The notes below the pieces were generated by a model. That model was not told the origin of the DNA. It worked only from the letters and a program-made list of their open reading frames with translations, and ran no database searches. Positions 1-12,038 of a stretch of 64,000 bases of DNA are shown in pieces. The number at the start of each line of letters is the position of its first letter. The stretch's first letter is position 1. The translations under genes and the position numbers were made by a program. The stretch lies in the NCBI GenBank assembly GCA_020736575.1, contig JAGPYM010000015.1, positions 620,001 through 684,000 on the forward strand, in the 5' to 3' direction. The stretch comes from Thelonectria olida. Taxonomy: Eukaryota > Ascomycota > Sordariomycetes > Hypocreales > Nectriaceae.

Positions 1-236
1 TACCTCAGCAAGGTTCGAGACTGCAAACTAGACATTGTCCAGCTGAGGTTTGAAAAGCCTCAGAAAGGTTCAATTTCTTTAGGATTAAAGGTTCAGGCAT
101 CAGCCTTATTCTAAGCCACCACTAAATAAAGCACCTTAGGTCAGTTGGTACTTAGGAATGAGGAACTCCTAAGACAAGATGCTGCCCTAAAGCCGTTGCA
201 CACTTGTGTGTCTGCTAGGGTCTCAAGACAAGGACG

Positions 237-3200
237 TCACTCCTTTTCTGGAAGCCCGATAAATTTGCCCTTCACGTCGTCGATTCTTCGCAGATATCTT
301 GCAACTTCTGCCGGTCCCCTTTGCCGTACCAGGTCAGGGACAATGGTCTCGTCCAACGACAGCGCCAGCTGCCTCGCCGTCATGCCTCCATCCATGACCT
401 TTGCGTACGCCTCCAACGACACACCCAGCCAAGCCGACAAAAGCTTGCGTTGCACATAACCCAGTGCCCTCTTCACTATCGACTGGTGCGACGACCCTAT
501 CGGTATATCAGGATCCGCCCCGGCCGCGAGGAGCGCGTCCACCGCCCCGACCCGCAACTTCATAACGGCTACGTGTAGCGCCGTTAACCCACTCTCGCTT
601 GGGTTGAGCAGCGTTTTCGCCAAGCCTTCCCTCTTGTAATGATCTAGTAACATTTGCAGAGTGTTGCTGTTGAACTCATATAGCCTCACGGGGAACGGCG
701 ACCCGGGTTCCACCTCATATACCGACCCGACCGAGACGGCGAGGTCCAAGACAGAATTGCCGGCCGTGCTGACGACGGGCGATGGCGTAGAGGGTGCGTG
801 CTCGAGTAGCCATTGCGCGGCGGCGCTGGAGCTGTGGTTGTTGAAGGCCACCAGCCCGCCAAGCGTCGTCAGCGCGATGCCCCCGCGGGAGAGTAGGCCT
901 GAGGAGTGGGCGGGCTCGTCCACGGCAGCACCGTGGCGAAGGAGCACGGCTGCCACACCGTAGAAGTGCCGGGTGATGGCGGCGGAGAGAGGAATGTCGT
1001 CGTGGGCGCCGTGGGCGTTTACAAGCTCCCGGGCCGTGTCCGGGGGCAGCTGGTCGAGGATGGAGTTGACGAAATACGGATCGGGGTGCGCAGCTGCAGC
1101 GAGGCCGATGATGGAGCTGAACTGGGTCGAGACCCTGGCCTTGGCGAGAATGGTGTCTTTGCGAAAGAACTTGGCAGCTCTCTGGGCTTCTGGCGAGTCG
1201 TTGACGCCCTCGATTGTCGGGATGCCGACCGAGGCATTGGGCCCTGCAAGACCCAGAAGAAGAGAGAAAACGGGCCTTTGCCCCAGAGCAAGAGCAAGCT
1301 GGACGGGGAGATGGTTTGCGGTGCCATTGGGCAGAGGATTCGTCAGGAAGGGCAAGGTCTCGTCAGGATACGAGGACACAAGATACTGCGTAATCGAGAG
1401 GTCACGGCTCAGAATCGAGTGGAAAATGGCGCTGTGCAGGTCATATGTGACACGGGAAAAACTTTCAGTGCTGAGACCCGCGAGAATGTCGATGGACCGC
1501 TGCATCTCGGAGACGTACGCAGCGCCGTGGATGCCGATGCGCATGTGCAACGGAAGCGGCGCAACCGCATTGCCTAGGAACGACTCTTCGGTGAACTTCC
1601 CCTCTGACATCTTCCACGAGTGCGGTGCCGCTGACTGCATCGTGGGTGGTTTTGTGACAGCCACTTTTAGCATTTCGAACGCGCTCTCCAAGTTGTTTGC
1701 AAAAGGCAGCGGACTGTCTCTCCAGCTTGGCACATAGGGAAAGTAGTCTGCCTCGAGGAACATGCGTATGAATGCTGTTCGATGCGCCAGACATGCGAAA
1801 GCCATAGCCGACGCGTTCTTCTTTGTGAGCAGATATGGGTTGGCTCCCAATGTCAACAGTACCTTGGCTGCAGCTGGTGCGTTTCGTTGAACAGCTCGAC
1901 AGAGAGGTGTGCCTGGTGCTACGGAGCTGCGAAAATGAGCGTTGAATATCTTGTTCTCGTTGCATTCAAGTTCGAGACTGGCGCCATTGCTGACCATCAT
2001 ATGTGCGAGGTTGAAGAGCTCTTCTTCGTCCATATCGAATGCGCCAAGCCAATGAAGTACATTCTCACCATTGGATGTCAATAGAGAGCTGTCAGCTTCA
2101 AGGGTGAGAAGGTGTTGGGCGATATCTGCATGGCCAGAACGACAAGCCTGAAGGAGCGGCGTTTCTCCGCGCACATTCACCACGTTCAAGTCTGTGTTGG
2201 TGCAGAGCCGACGGACCGTCTCGAGATGGCCTGTTGTTGCTGCGATGTGCAACACTGTGTCGCTTGCCTCGTTGAGTGTGCCAGGTACCTGCGCATCAAG
2301 AGTTGAAGCCAGGAGGCCCGGATGTTGTTGCAACACGTCTTCGTAGAGCTTCCGACCAATGCCACAATACTCTGTTCGGAACTGCCAGTTCGCCTGAACA
2401 TAGGCGGAATGGTCAAGTATCCGGAGGTGCTCCGCGGCAATATGTGATCCCAGATGCGTGGCGTTCTCTAGCCACGATATCAGCGCTGAGGGCGATACTT
2501 TCGGAAGGGCATCGAGCTGGTCTGGTTGAATGCAATGCTGGGCTGCCTGGACAAACGAGTAATAGATGGCCTGTGCGGACGGAGCTCCCTCGTCGCATGC
2601 CATCTTGAGCCACTTCATAACGAGTCGCCAGTCGATGTCGTAGCCGTTGTATTGCTCCGAGTTTAGCTCTACCGGTCGAACGGTCCCAATCCGCAAGACA
2701 TAGAACATGGCGACCGAGTAGCATGCATCAGCTCTCCTAGCAGCAGTCTGGTCTTGATTAGTGTAAATTGACGTCAAAGAATCCAGAATCTGCGTCTGCG
2801 CGGGCAACGGCAGCGTCTGGAGATCGTTGAAAGATGTAAATGCCTGTCTTTCTTAGCAAAACTGAAGCAAAGGTGGAAGCCATGACACACGCAGCGGACT
2901 TACTGGTCGATCGTGCTGACTGGAGTCTCCCAAGCCTGATCTCGGCTCCTCGTCGAATCTATCTTCCCTGTCATTTACGACGTGAGCGGAATGCCTTTAA
3001 ATGGGGTCCTCGCAGAGCCGCGAGTCTTGCAGAGGAAATTCTCACCTTTGGCTTGCGTACCGAAGCAAAACAGACAGATCCCTCACCTCGTTGGGACAGA
3101 GAAGGGAGGAAATTAAGTGCGTGACTTCTGTAGCCCTTTCTTCAGGGACGAGACCCCGGACACTATCCAAGGCAATGTCGAGGAACCCGTCTACCTCTGT

Positions 3201-4178
3201 CTTGGCCTGCTGGAAAATATGCCCCGACGAGTCGAAGACAGTCAGCTCCCATGGTGGTCTGCCGTCAAGAAGAGCTGTCCATAGCAGCAGACCGCAGCTG
3301 TAGACTTTCGAGATGCCGCATGTTAGTCGATTGGTCCTACAAGCGACGCGCTGGCCTTGCTTACCGTCCGCGCTCAGAATAAAGTCGTTTGAGCACTCCT
3401 GGCCCCATTCGGGGACTGCCCAGATTGGCGTTCCTCTCTCCCACCTCAGGTCCACTCGCTCATCCAAGATGATAGACAGGCCAAAGTCGGCGAGCTTAGC
3501 CACGGGGTGCCCTTGGGCCGTCTCACATACCAGGATATTGTCAGGCTTCAGATCAGAGTGGCAGATGCCACACATGTGCAACGCCTGCACGCCAGCAGCG
3601 ATGTCTCCCATCAGCTGCAGCTTCCTGTCCAGATCATGCGGTGTCGCCCGGGATAGAAACTCGCCCAGGGTGCCAAAGCTGCCGTACTCTTCCATAATAA
3701 TTGGCCAGACTGCCACACCAGAGGCTGGATTCTCGCGCTCCCAAGCGAAGCCGTACACGTCGAGGATGTTAGGGTGGTGGCGCAACCGCGGATGCGAGAT
3801 GACGCGGAACTCGTTGACAATGTTCCGGATGGCGTTTTCTCTCTCGAACAGCAGTCGTGGCCGCTTCAGCACCACGATCTTGCCCTCGGTCAGGCGGCTC
3901 GATGCCTCGCTGGACGTGCGCAGGGCCATCTGGCCCCGGAGCTGGAGGAGCTTGACGTCGAACTGGGCGCCGGAGCCGATGACGTTGCTGGTCTGGACGT
4001 CGTCGGTCATGCCAAAGTCGCTGTAGAACTCGTCGAGGAGAAAGATGTCGTGGAATAGCATCATGAAGGAGGCAAAATCGTTCACCGGACCTGCGACTTT
4101 GATCGAGCCTACCGAAGCGCTAGATGTCCTTCGGTAGGACGACTCTCGCTGAGTCGAGGCGGTTGTGAAGTTTGCCAT
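237..4178 (-). CDS. Protein kinase-ankyrin repeat fusion protein
   Basis: Four exons (4178-3365, 3304-3046, 2967-2904, 2843-237) give 1247 aa, and all phases close. Introns are 60, 78 and 60 nt. Residues ~75-358 are a protein kinase with a glycine loop (GSGAQF), an ATP lysine in VVLKRP, catalytic loop HSDLKPDN (HSD for HRD, Asp and Lys kept) and DFG in LADFGLS, so it looks catalytically competent. A helical, Sel1-like stretch follows at ~395-480, then ankyrin repeats from ~570 to the C-terminus, for example TVLHIAATTGH and LTALHVAVMKLR. The first intron (3305-3364) is a multiple of three without stops, so an unspliced model would add 20 residues. It diverges from the HeLo-pseudokinase gene across a shared ~420-bp promoter. 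No signal peptide or membrane segment is seen. The likely role is cytosolic signalling; substrate unknown. Confidence is high for architecture and moderate for exact splice sites. Confidence 0.85.
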
Positions 4179-4598
4179 GGTCGGGGTTCGAGTTGAACTT
4201 GTCGCTGTTGGTTCAGGCTAATATGTTGAAAGCAAGATAATTGCAATGAACAGTTCATGTCGGTGTCAAGAAGAGGGGAACGATGCCCGGAGGCTGAAGT
4301 GCAAGCGACATGGCGTGGGGTGATGCATCTCAGCTCCCCCAAATGTGCACATCACAGCCACCGCCATCAACCAAAAAAGCAAGGCAAAAGCCGAATCCGG
4401 TTACTCACATTCCTATATCACATTCTTACTCGTGAGGGGTTCTGCGCAGAGATAGCCAGACCCAGGCAACCCTCATCCCCCCTCTTCCTCTTAAGCTCGA
4501 CTCGCCCCATGCGTGCGCATATACCACGAACCCCATCCACACCACATACTGATCTACCTACCAGCAGTTCAGCCTACAGCCACCCTCTCTCTGAAAAA
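4179..4598. promoter_or_regulatory. Shared divergent promoter of kinase-ankyrin and HeLo-pseudokinase genes
   Basis: This 420-bp intergenic region separates the two head-to-head start codons and must hold both promoters and both 5' UTRs. A pyrimidine-rich stretch lies at about 4465-4500 on the plus side, a common arrangement just before fungal start sites. The plus-strand frame stays open through much of the region, with an in-frame ATG at 4509, so a short Ser/Thr/Pro-rich extension of the HeLo protein cannot be excluded. I see no clear TATA box. Confidence 0.5.
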
Positions 4599-6281
4599 AT
4601 GGCGGTTGAACCCGTTGGCGCAACTCTTGGTCTCCTTGGTCTCGTTGGCTCCATCGTGGAGGCCATCCATTTCGGATATGCCATCAAGGACATGCCCGAT
4701 GGCCTCCGAACGGCCCGCATGAAGCTAGAGCTGGAGGGCTCTTTTCTCCAAGCATGGGCCGAAAATGTTCTGCTCGTCGACGAGGGTCTGTCGGGTGGCG
4801 TTCGGGCCATTCCTTCGAAGGATAGAAAGCTCATCAAGGACACTCTGGAAGAGCTGCTAAAGCTGTTTGACGAGTCATCTGGTCTCGTGGAGAAGTATGC
4901 CAACCCGAACAATCTTGAGCCACTGAGCCTCGGCAAGCAGGCTGTTGGACCTGGCAAGCTTTTCAGATGGCTATCCATCAAGCAGGTGCCTCGACCCAAG
5001 GCATTGAAATGGGCCATCAGAGAAGGTGCAAGGCTGGAGGGTCTGGTGTCCAACATTAACTTCTTCCGGGGGTGCCTTGAGAAGATGTTGCCCATGAACA
5101 TGGAGCTGTTCAAGCTGCAGATCCTGGTCGATACCGTCTCCGAGAGCACTGTCGACCATCTCGACGCTCTGCGCAAGGCGGCAGAGCAAATCATGATTGA
5201 CAGCCCGGCCGACGCACCTGCAATGCAGGCCATTTGTGCGGCAGCCTTGATCCGCGAGAAGCTGCCTCCCTGGGAGATTGAAACCGCTCACCTGAAGGCC
5301 TATATCGCAACTCTGTCGAAGGACATCACGGCGTTGGCCTCAAAGCCACCGGCAGACATGACACTGTGGCAGACGCAGCTCCGCGACACGAATCAATCTG
5401 TCATAGTAGAATGGAGACTAGCAGAGGATGCGCAAGACGGGCTGTTCGAGCGCGACGTCATCCAGCTCGCGAATCTGCTGTCAAGCCTGAATCAGCATCC
5501 AGACGCCCACCTCCCGAGATGCCTAGGCTATGTCAAGCAGAGCAACTTCGATGGCAACAGGCCAAGATACGGTCTCATATTTTCTATCGCGGGCTCAGAG
5601 GCTTCCGTCGGCCAGACCATCAAACCAGTAACACTTCTCAAGGCAATTCAGAAAGGCCAAAGGTCGAAGAAACTGCCAGATCTTGCCGACCGACTCCGCA
5701 TGGCTCTCGAACTGTCCATCTCGGTGTTTCAGCTCATGGCTGCCAGATGGGTCCATAAAGGCATCACCAGCGCCAACATTGCCCTCTCATCCGTAGCATC
5801 CGACAAGGACTTTGTCTTGCTCGGGTTTCAAGTCGCCCGTCCCGAAGTCAGCGGCCAGGTATCGCGCGACCTGACCATGTCACACTCACTCGACAGCTAC
5901 CGTCACCCGGCCGGAGTAAGCACCGAGTGGGGAACAGAGCGGTATAACAACGCCGGCGGGTACCGACGTGAGTTTGACATCTACAGCCTCGGCGCTGTCA
6001 TGGCTGAGATTGGGCTGTGGCGGTCCCTGGAGGACATCCGGGTCAGCGAGGATGGGAGGAGGCAGAAGAGGGCTCAGTCAGCTCTCTCAGCGGCGCAGTG
6101 GACGGCACACTTACTAGGCAAAGTGCGGGACGAGATGCCAGGAGCCATGGGCGGGAGATTCACAGCAGCGGTGGGCTGGTGTCTTGGAGTGGGAGATGAG
6201 GATGCCACGACTGGTTCTGGGTCTCTATTGTCGGATTTCGAAGATAATGTTTTGAGGCGGCTGATGGCGTGTAGGATTTAA
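4599..6281 (+). CDS. HeLo-domain pseudokinase (MLKL-like architecture)
   Basis: A single exon encodes 560 aa from the ATG at 4599 (context AAAAATGGCG). Residues ~1-210 match the fungal HeLo / prion-inhibition-and-propagation helical domain, starting with a hydrophobic glycine-rich helix (MAVEPVGATLGLLGLVGSIV). Residues ~255-500 are a kinase fold with its catalytic residues gone: the beta-3 Lys is absent (VIVEWRL), HRDxKxxN has become HKGITSAN, and DFG has become GFQ. HeLo and HELL domains are related to the MLKL four-helix bundle and act as membrane-targeting cell-death executioners. A HeLo plus pseudokinase is therefore the MLKL order of parts. The neighbouring divergent gene is an apparently active kinase. 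The start was chosen because HeLo domains begin at the protein N-terminus; an in-frame ATG at 4509 is an alternative. Domain call strong, death function inferred. Confidence 0.82.
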   Translation: MAVEPVGATLGLLGLVGSIVEAIHFGYAIKDMPDGLRTARMKLELEGSFLQAWAENVLLVDEGLSGGVRAIPSKDRKLIKDTLEELLKLFDESSGLVEKYANPNNLEPLSLGKQAVGPGKLFRWLSIKQVPRPKALKWAIREGARLEGLVSNINFFRGCLEKMLPMNMELFKLQILVDTVSESTVDHLDALRKAAEQIMIDSPADAPAMQAICAAALIREKLPPWEIETAHLKAYIATLSKDITALASKPPADMTLWQTQLRDTNQSVIVEWRLAEDAQDGLFERDVIQLANLLSSLNQHPDAHLPRCLGYVKQSNFDGNRPRYGLIFSIAGSEASVGQTIKPVTLLKAIQKGQRSKKLPDLADRLRMALELSISVFQLMAARWVHKGITSANIALSSVASDKDFVLLGFQVARPEVSGQVSRDLTMSHSLDSYRHPAGVSTEWGTERYNNAGGYRREFDIYSLGAVMAEIGLWRSLEDIRVSEDGRRQKRAQSALSAAQWTAHLLGKVRDEMPGAMGGRFTAAVGWCLGVGDEDATTGSGSLLSDFEDNVLRRLMACRI

Positions 6282-6700
6282 CTAGGGACTATCCAAGGAG
6301 GCTCTATTCTTGCAAGACTAGACTTTAGAGTTTCCATTTTAAATGGCAGCTCAGATATAATCACGTATAACTACGGATAATACAGCCTCTTCATGAATAT
6401 TCACTGTTCAAAATAGGCCGGGAAGTCGTACAACCGCAAGCAAACATTGATGCTCAGAGTTACCAGATACGAAGACGCGTTTACTAGCCTCATAAAAAGC
6501 TGTAAATTTACTGGTGGTTGTTTGCTTGTCGTGGAAGCGTCACTGGGCAACACAAACAGTTGTTCCTATTCACGATTGAACTGTTCAGCCTTCTTTCATT
6601 CTTTGTCTACAACCCACTCACTTCTACTCTCACTCCTTGTTGTAGTCAGCTCAGCCGTCCAACAAGATTTCACTTCCTAGAATGGATATAAACAATCGAT
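6282..6700. other. Intergenic region
   Basis: AT-rich sequence between the HeLo gene stop and the decayed C2H2/SET gene. Short ORFs here are low-complexity and show no recognisable domain. It presumably contains the HeLo gene terminator. Confidence 0.4.
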
Positions 6701-7865
6701 GACAATTATGCGAAATATGGGAAGACGTGCGGCTATTGTGGCGCTCGAATCCTTGGAGGACTCTCAAACCTTCGACAGCATGTAGCAACTCACACAGGCC
6801 TTTCTGCTCCTCGGGTGAGTTTGCCATAGCCAGAACACCCATTCCGTGTAATGATGTTCAAGATGCTAACCGCACAGGTTCACGAATCGCGTGTAACGCG
6901 TCGAGAGACTACAGCTGCACGCCACGAGCTTCGAATCTGACACTAGCACGAGAATCTAGGCTTTGATGTTGCACCTCCTCGAGACATGCCAAGACTGTTA
7001 CCTGCCAAAGTCCGTCACTATGGCGGTATCTTCAAAAAAGGGCCTCTTGCCAAAGGCCGTGTCCACATGGATGGTATCCCCCGCGTCTTCTATCAGGACG
7101 GGCGCGCCAAGGTCCAATATGCGTGGCTTCAGGGACGGACTTGAACCTAGAAATAATCGAGCTGCGACTAAATCAACTGCATTACGAAGGGCTCCCAGAT
7201 GCCGATGCTAGGTTCGCTTGCAGCCGGTATTTGAGAACATACGATGAATGAAGTCGATCGATCTGGTCTTCATAGAGATAATGGCCAATATCTATACTCC
7301 CACCAAATTCCCGCACTGGGAAGAACCCTCGGGCTGGGAATGACACTAGCCTCAGGATCCCACGTTCGTTGCGCAGACAGAACCACAATGCTTGCTCTAG
7401 ATTGGTACTGCCAATGCATCAAGACAAAGGTCTCATCCTCACCACCAGCCGCAGCCATCGTTCCTGGGAGACCCTCGGGGAAAGGCCTCCAAGCATCAGC
7501 CCAAGACCAAGTCAACGACCTCGTAGGCGAGCTTCTAGGCGAGATTGTACCCTGGACGTCCCCATTAGGGATGGGTGGTTTGCCGAGTTGAGCCGGGACG
7601 ACATGGGGGATGGCGTATGCAGGCCGGTCTGCCAAGTCAGCTCCCAGCATGTTGGAAACTGAACACGAAATATTAACCATTCCTTCGACCCCAATGTACA
7701 GCTCATCTCGATGCCAATTTCGGGGAGGTGGCGCATTATGCTAGAAGCCGTCATGGATATTGAACCGGGTGATCTGATCACCGTTCACTACAGCGATGCG
7801 TTCTGGGAATAGAACCAGGAGAAGTGTCTTTGTGGCTCTTCGAACAGTATTAGTGACCACTTAGA
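6700..7865 (+). pseudogene. Decayed gene with C2H2-like finger and SET-domain remnants
   Basis: Reading on the plus strand, ~6715-6800 gives a C2H2-like finger (CGYC, then QHVATH) followed by a canonical 3' splice pattern (GTGAGT at ~6812, GCTAAC and CACAG ending ~6878). The frame then runs through coding-like sequence such as RLLPAKVRHYGGIFKKGPLA, but is interrupted by TGA and TAG codons and a frameshift near 7140. From ~7640 it reads INHSFDPN and later EPGDLITVHYSDAFW, then an in-frame TAG and KCLCG. These match the SET core (NHSCxPN, ...YGDxFW) and a post-SET cysteine cluster, with the core Cys changed to Phe. The gene cannot be translated whole. It was probably a lysine-methyltransferase-like protein; the exact family is unknown. 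Confidence 0.55.
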
Positions 7866-8152
7866 ATCGAAATCAAAGCCTTAAGCCTTTCATGTTCTCC
7901 TTCTACAAATGAGCATAGAATCATTCCCAACTCAAGTCACGAGAAGGACCACTCTCTTCGCTCCCTGCTACGGCCGATCGAGGAACTTAACGGGGGCAGT
8001 CAACGCTTTACTCATGTAAGGCTGAAAAGAAGAAGTGGCTGAAACTTCGATCTTATTGTACAGAAGTTACTACGGTCGCTCGTGGCCAGCCACAAGAGTA
8101 ACCACCTCAAAGCTAAATGGACTGCAGAGTTCTCTGTCCACACTGTAACTCT
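7866..8152. other. Intergenic region
   Basis: About 290 bp between the SET relic and the 3' end of the lyase-like gene. I see no conserved coding signal or RNA gene. Confidence 0.4.
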
Positions 8153-9668
8153 CTAAGCCCGCCGTGGGGTACATGGCTTAACCTTACCCTGACCATGTTT
8201 CTTGGATCCCTCAGTGGGAGTAGCCTCAGATGAAGAGTGAACCGAGTTCGTTGTAGAGTACACAAACGTTGTGGGCGTCTTGGTGCTCGGGCTTGCGGTT
8301 GTTACCACCTCGGCCGTCAAACTGCTGGCTTTCTCGGCAGCAGAAGTCGTGCTTGTGGCGAATGTCGCAGTGGTATCAATCTGAACAGAGGTGCTTGAAG
8401 GCAGGACACTCGAGGTGGAAGACGTAGTCGAGCTCAGATCCGATTCCTCCAAGTGATACAGCAAAGATCCCCATCCCAATCCATCGTAATGCCCGGAACC
8501 TTCGCCCCAAGACCCTGCTCCTCCCTCAAATCCGCCGTAATACTCAAGCGTATTGTTGAGATAGGCCGTTGTCCATGGCGCATCTTGGCCTTTGATCTGG
8601 ACATAATGGGCATAGAGGAGCTCCCATGTCGGCCGAATCGCGCCACGAGAGGCGGAGCTGATCTCTGTGTAGCTCACAATGCCGTTCGTGTAGGGTTCAA
8701 ATGGTACATCGTGGCCAAGGTTGTATCGAGCAAAGTATTCAGCGCTGTTGATTGTTAGTCGAAGAGTGGTCGTGCAGTTAGACAAGTGAAACATACCCGA
8801 GAAGAATGCGACTATTGTTGTACGAATACAGGTCTTCGCCTTGGTTCCATGCCTGTTGGCCGATGACACCAAGTAGCTGCCAATCCAGGGCGGAATGTCC
8901 TTGGTCACGACCGGATTCTTGGCCCTGTCCCAAAAGCGTCCCGGTGTCCGGTTCCTCCACGATGTTGGTGACAGCGTTATTGATGGCACCGTTGCCATCG
9001 CCATTCTTGAAATAATCCACGGCGAAATTCCAGGTGGTCTTGTTATCCGCGAGAACGCCAATAGCCATGATAGACGCAAGGTTGCACAGCTCCCAGTTTG
9101 CAAAGAAGTGCTTCACGTTGTGCTCGGATGGCAAAGCGTGCTTAATGAAATCAACATTCATGGGGAGGAAGATATCCTCCATCATGGAGAGAACAGCCGA
9201 AAAGCCGTTCTTGGTAAATGGTTCATAATCGCTCAAGAGTTCAGCGGCATTGGCGAACTGGTACCCTTGCAATCCAGCAGTAAGGTAGTCATCGTCACCA
9301 CCACCTGAGAGGGATTCAAGTGTCCCCGCCCAGGCAACCAGAATGCTAGCGGAGGCTTCGGCGTACTGATCCTCTCCCGAAATCTTCCAGCGAAGGGCGA
9401 GATTGAATGCGGCGGCGGCGTCGTGCCACAAAGCCTCCCCGTTAGTACTGCGACTAACTGTGCTCACAGCATTGTTGGTGTAAGATGTGTTGGAAAACTC
9501 AAGACTGGTCAACTTATTCCAAGAGCCATACCATGGCTCCTTCTCGGCGGCGATCTTGGCCTTGGCTCGAGAAATGTCTTGATCAGTCACGAGCAGGCCA
9601 GGATGAGTGAAAGCGAGAACGACAGACGAAAATAAAAGGAGTGACAGGGCGCGAGCGGCCATTTTCAA
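8153..9668 (-). CDS. Secreted alginate-lyase-like (polysaccharide lyase fold) protein
   Basis: Two exons (9668-8797, 8744-8153) with a 52-nt intron (GTATGT...CTAACAATCAACAG) encode 487 aa. An N-terminal signal peptide (MKMAARALSLLLFSSVVLA) is followed by an alpha-helical lyase-like region with motifs such as FTHPGLLVTDQDI, LWHDAAAAFNLALRWKISG, NWELCNLASIMAIGV and DQGHSALDWQLLG, resembling the alginate-lyase-like domain of fungal secreted proteins. The last ~110 residues are a Ser/Thr/Pro-rich, probably O-glycosylated tail ending in basic residues, with no GPI-like hydrophobic end. It likely acts outside the cell on uronic-acid polymers; substrate specificity cannot be read from sequence. Confidence 0.8.
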
Positions 9669-12038
9669 ATGAATGTGAGAATATAAGAATGTAACAGAAT
9701 GAAAGGAAGAATAAGAAGAAGCGTCAAAGAAGATGAATCAAGTTGGATGCATTCGGTACATGATTATCTCGATGATATATCTGAATAGGAGTCCGTCCGG
9801 GATGACGACGCACACACCATGCTCTCATAATAAAGTTTCTCAAATTCATTTACTGGTTACCCCTACTGCATGTCGGCGGGTAATAAATGGTTTGTCTCAT
9901 TCGATGGCTGTCAAACGTCACATTTGAAACGTCAAAAGCTCTTAGTCTGATCCGTTCATCATATTCTCCCGGGGTGGCATTTTAAGCGAAGTCCTCAGTT
10001 AGGACAAGCGACAACCTCCAGTGCTTCATGGTTAGTCTCGGCACCCGACAGTCAGGGACAGGCGGTAAATGAAAAGCCCAAGATGTGAGAGAGAAGAAAC
10101 ACTGGTAGGTTGTGAACTCGCAGGAATTTCCACGCACGTTGCGAAAGTCTGAAGGATCTAGTCTTGGCTATTTTATAAAAAGTCAAACAGTTCTGACATT
10201 GTCGAGTGTCTGTGTCATGAATCCAAATCCATGATCGGTAGCAAGGTAGGGAGATGGGTGAATGACGATCACTACCCTTGCATCCTGCTGTCGGTTCGTA
10301 AACTCCCAAATGCAGCAAGGCGCGTCTTGCACGACGTCGGAATTGTCTGCATACGGCAATAACACCGTGAGCTTAAAACTGAGTAGATGATTAAGGACAC
10401 TGAAGGGAAAGACTGACGGATACACGGCACAGCAATTTAACCTCCTCATATTGAGCAGTTACTGCGCGAAGCTTTCGAGCCCATGGAAAAGGGAACCACT
10501 ACAGCTGGATATCCGTTGGCCCTCTTTATAAAAGAAAGGATTCAGCGAAATCACGTATGTTTCTATTCTATACCATCGGGGACTCATGGCCTGGTGTACG
10601 TTTGTATTGACGTAGAGAAGCGCTGCTGTAACGAGCGGAATATTCACTACATTAAAGCCTAGTTCTACACCCACGTCCCGACAACGCCGGATCCCTGAGG
10701 CCTCTGTGAGCACCGTTATTGATCTAAATTGGATGCAACAGTGGGATAAGAAAGTCGGATTTGAGATCGGCAGCACCTCGTATTGCTGAGGAATGGTCGG
10801 AGCCGGAGCCGGAGCCGGAAATGTCCCGCCGTCCGGCTTCACAAGTCCTCGGAGGATCCTTTCCAACATGCCCCATACCCAATGCGCCCTTGGGAAGGCA
10901 AGGTAGTTTAGCTCAAGCACAGTGCTGGAGTCTGGGGTCATCAATTTGTGGAGGAATAGCTGGGTAGAACTGTTTCCTGGCTTAGTCCCTCCTTATCAGA
11001 TCAGTTCTATCCAAGGGCCAGTCAACTTGGCCGACACCCATGGTTAATACTACAATTTCAACGGGGCCACTTGAAAAGCATGGGAAAGACTCTTTCCCCA
11101 ACAAATTATAATCAAAGGCCAATAAACACAGCCATTGTTGATGTCCTAGCCACAGGCGCCACGTGAGTCGACACCATTGTCTGAGACCACGAGTGATAAA
11201 ATAAGCATCCCCATCCTCGCGAAATTGAGAGCAAGTCACGAAGGTAAACCACGGTCTGATTAGGCTATCTCGTGAACAAACTCACTGTTGTGGTTTCCAA
11301 GACTAGCTAACTTGAAGATATTTAGTAAGTATTCCAAGATTTGTTCATCTTGACTGACTTATCCTGGCCTCGATAACTGAGAGCCGTATTGCTCTACGTT
11401 GCTATCATTCTCCGTTGAATCAAGATCATCATTTTATTGTAGGTACTGATAGGTAGCTTGCTTTCCTTCTATTACTTCTTGATGCATGTCAGAAGGGGTT
11501 GAAAGTAGGTAAAACCCCATATTAAATGGGACATTCTCCTTGCGTCGCATCCTCTGACTTAAACACGTGAGTCGATTGTATCGACAAGAATTGGCGCTTG
11601 GCCGGTCGACGAGAATCACGACAAAGAGCGTATGCGGGAACAACAAACGAACGAAGCATTGCTACATTCCAGTCCATCTATTGAGAGTGCTATTGTAAGG
11701 CATCTTCTACACCTTCACTATAATGATACCCAACCCGATATTGTATATACCACCTTAACACGTATGAAACCCAGATATTTGGAATGAGTTGATATATGTA
11801 AATCTTTCGACGGGAACGTCATTTTTGAAATGTGAGATGAACAGTCCAGTCTAGAATGCAGATCACGGTCTAAGAAAAGAATCTCGCACCCAAAATGGCA
11901 GAAGCAGACAGCATGTAACATGATATCAGTTTACATGTATATAAAAGGCCTCTTTTGCCAAGCCCACCAAAGGTCTCTACCAGCCGGCAAGTCCAAGCCT
12001 AGGGATGCAAGATATGCAAGAATGAATGGCAAAGACAT
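9669..12038. other. Long non-coding stretch
   Basis: 2.4 kb with no convincing gene. The first ~200 bp is the upstream region of the lyase-like gene. An open frame on the minus strand at 10459-10944 has no recognisable domain and no clear splice partners, so I do not call it. A short GGAGCC tandem repeat lies near 10798-10818. The 3' end holds the terminator of the GH16 gene. Confidence 0.4.

Noticed and set aside
906..1577. Long plus-strand open frame (223 aa) and others at 973-1737
   Set aside because: They lie antisense to the ankyrin-repeat exon, which has clear ankyrin motifs; these are frame shadows.
4574..5233. Minus-strand open frame of 219 aa
   Set aside because: Antisense to the HeLo domain coding sequence, with no recognisable domain.
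10459..10944. Minus-strand open frame of 161 aa in a gene-poor stretch
   Set aside because: No domain, no signal peptide, no splice partners; composition like surrounding intergenic DNA.
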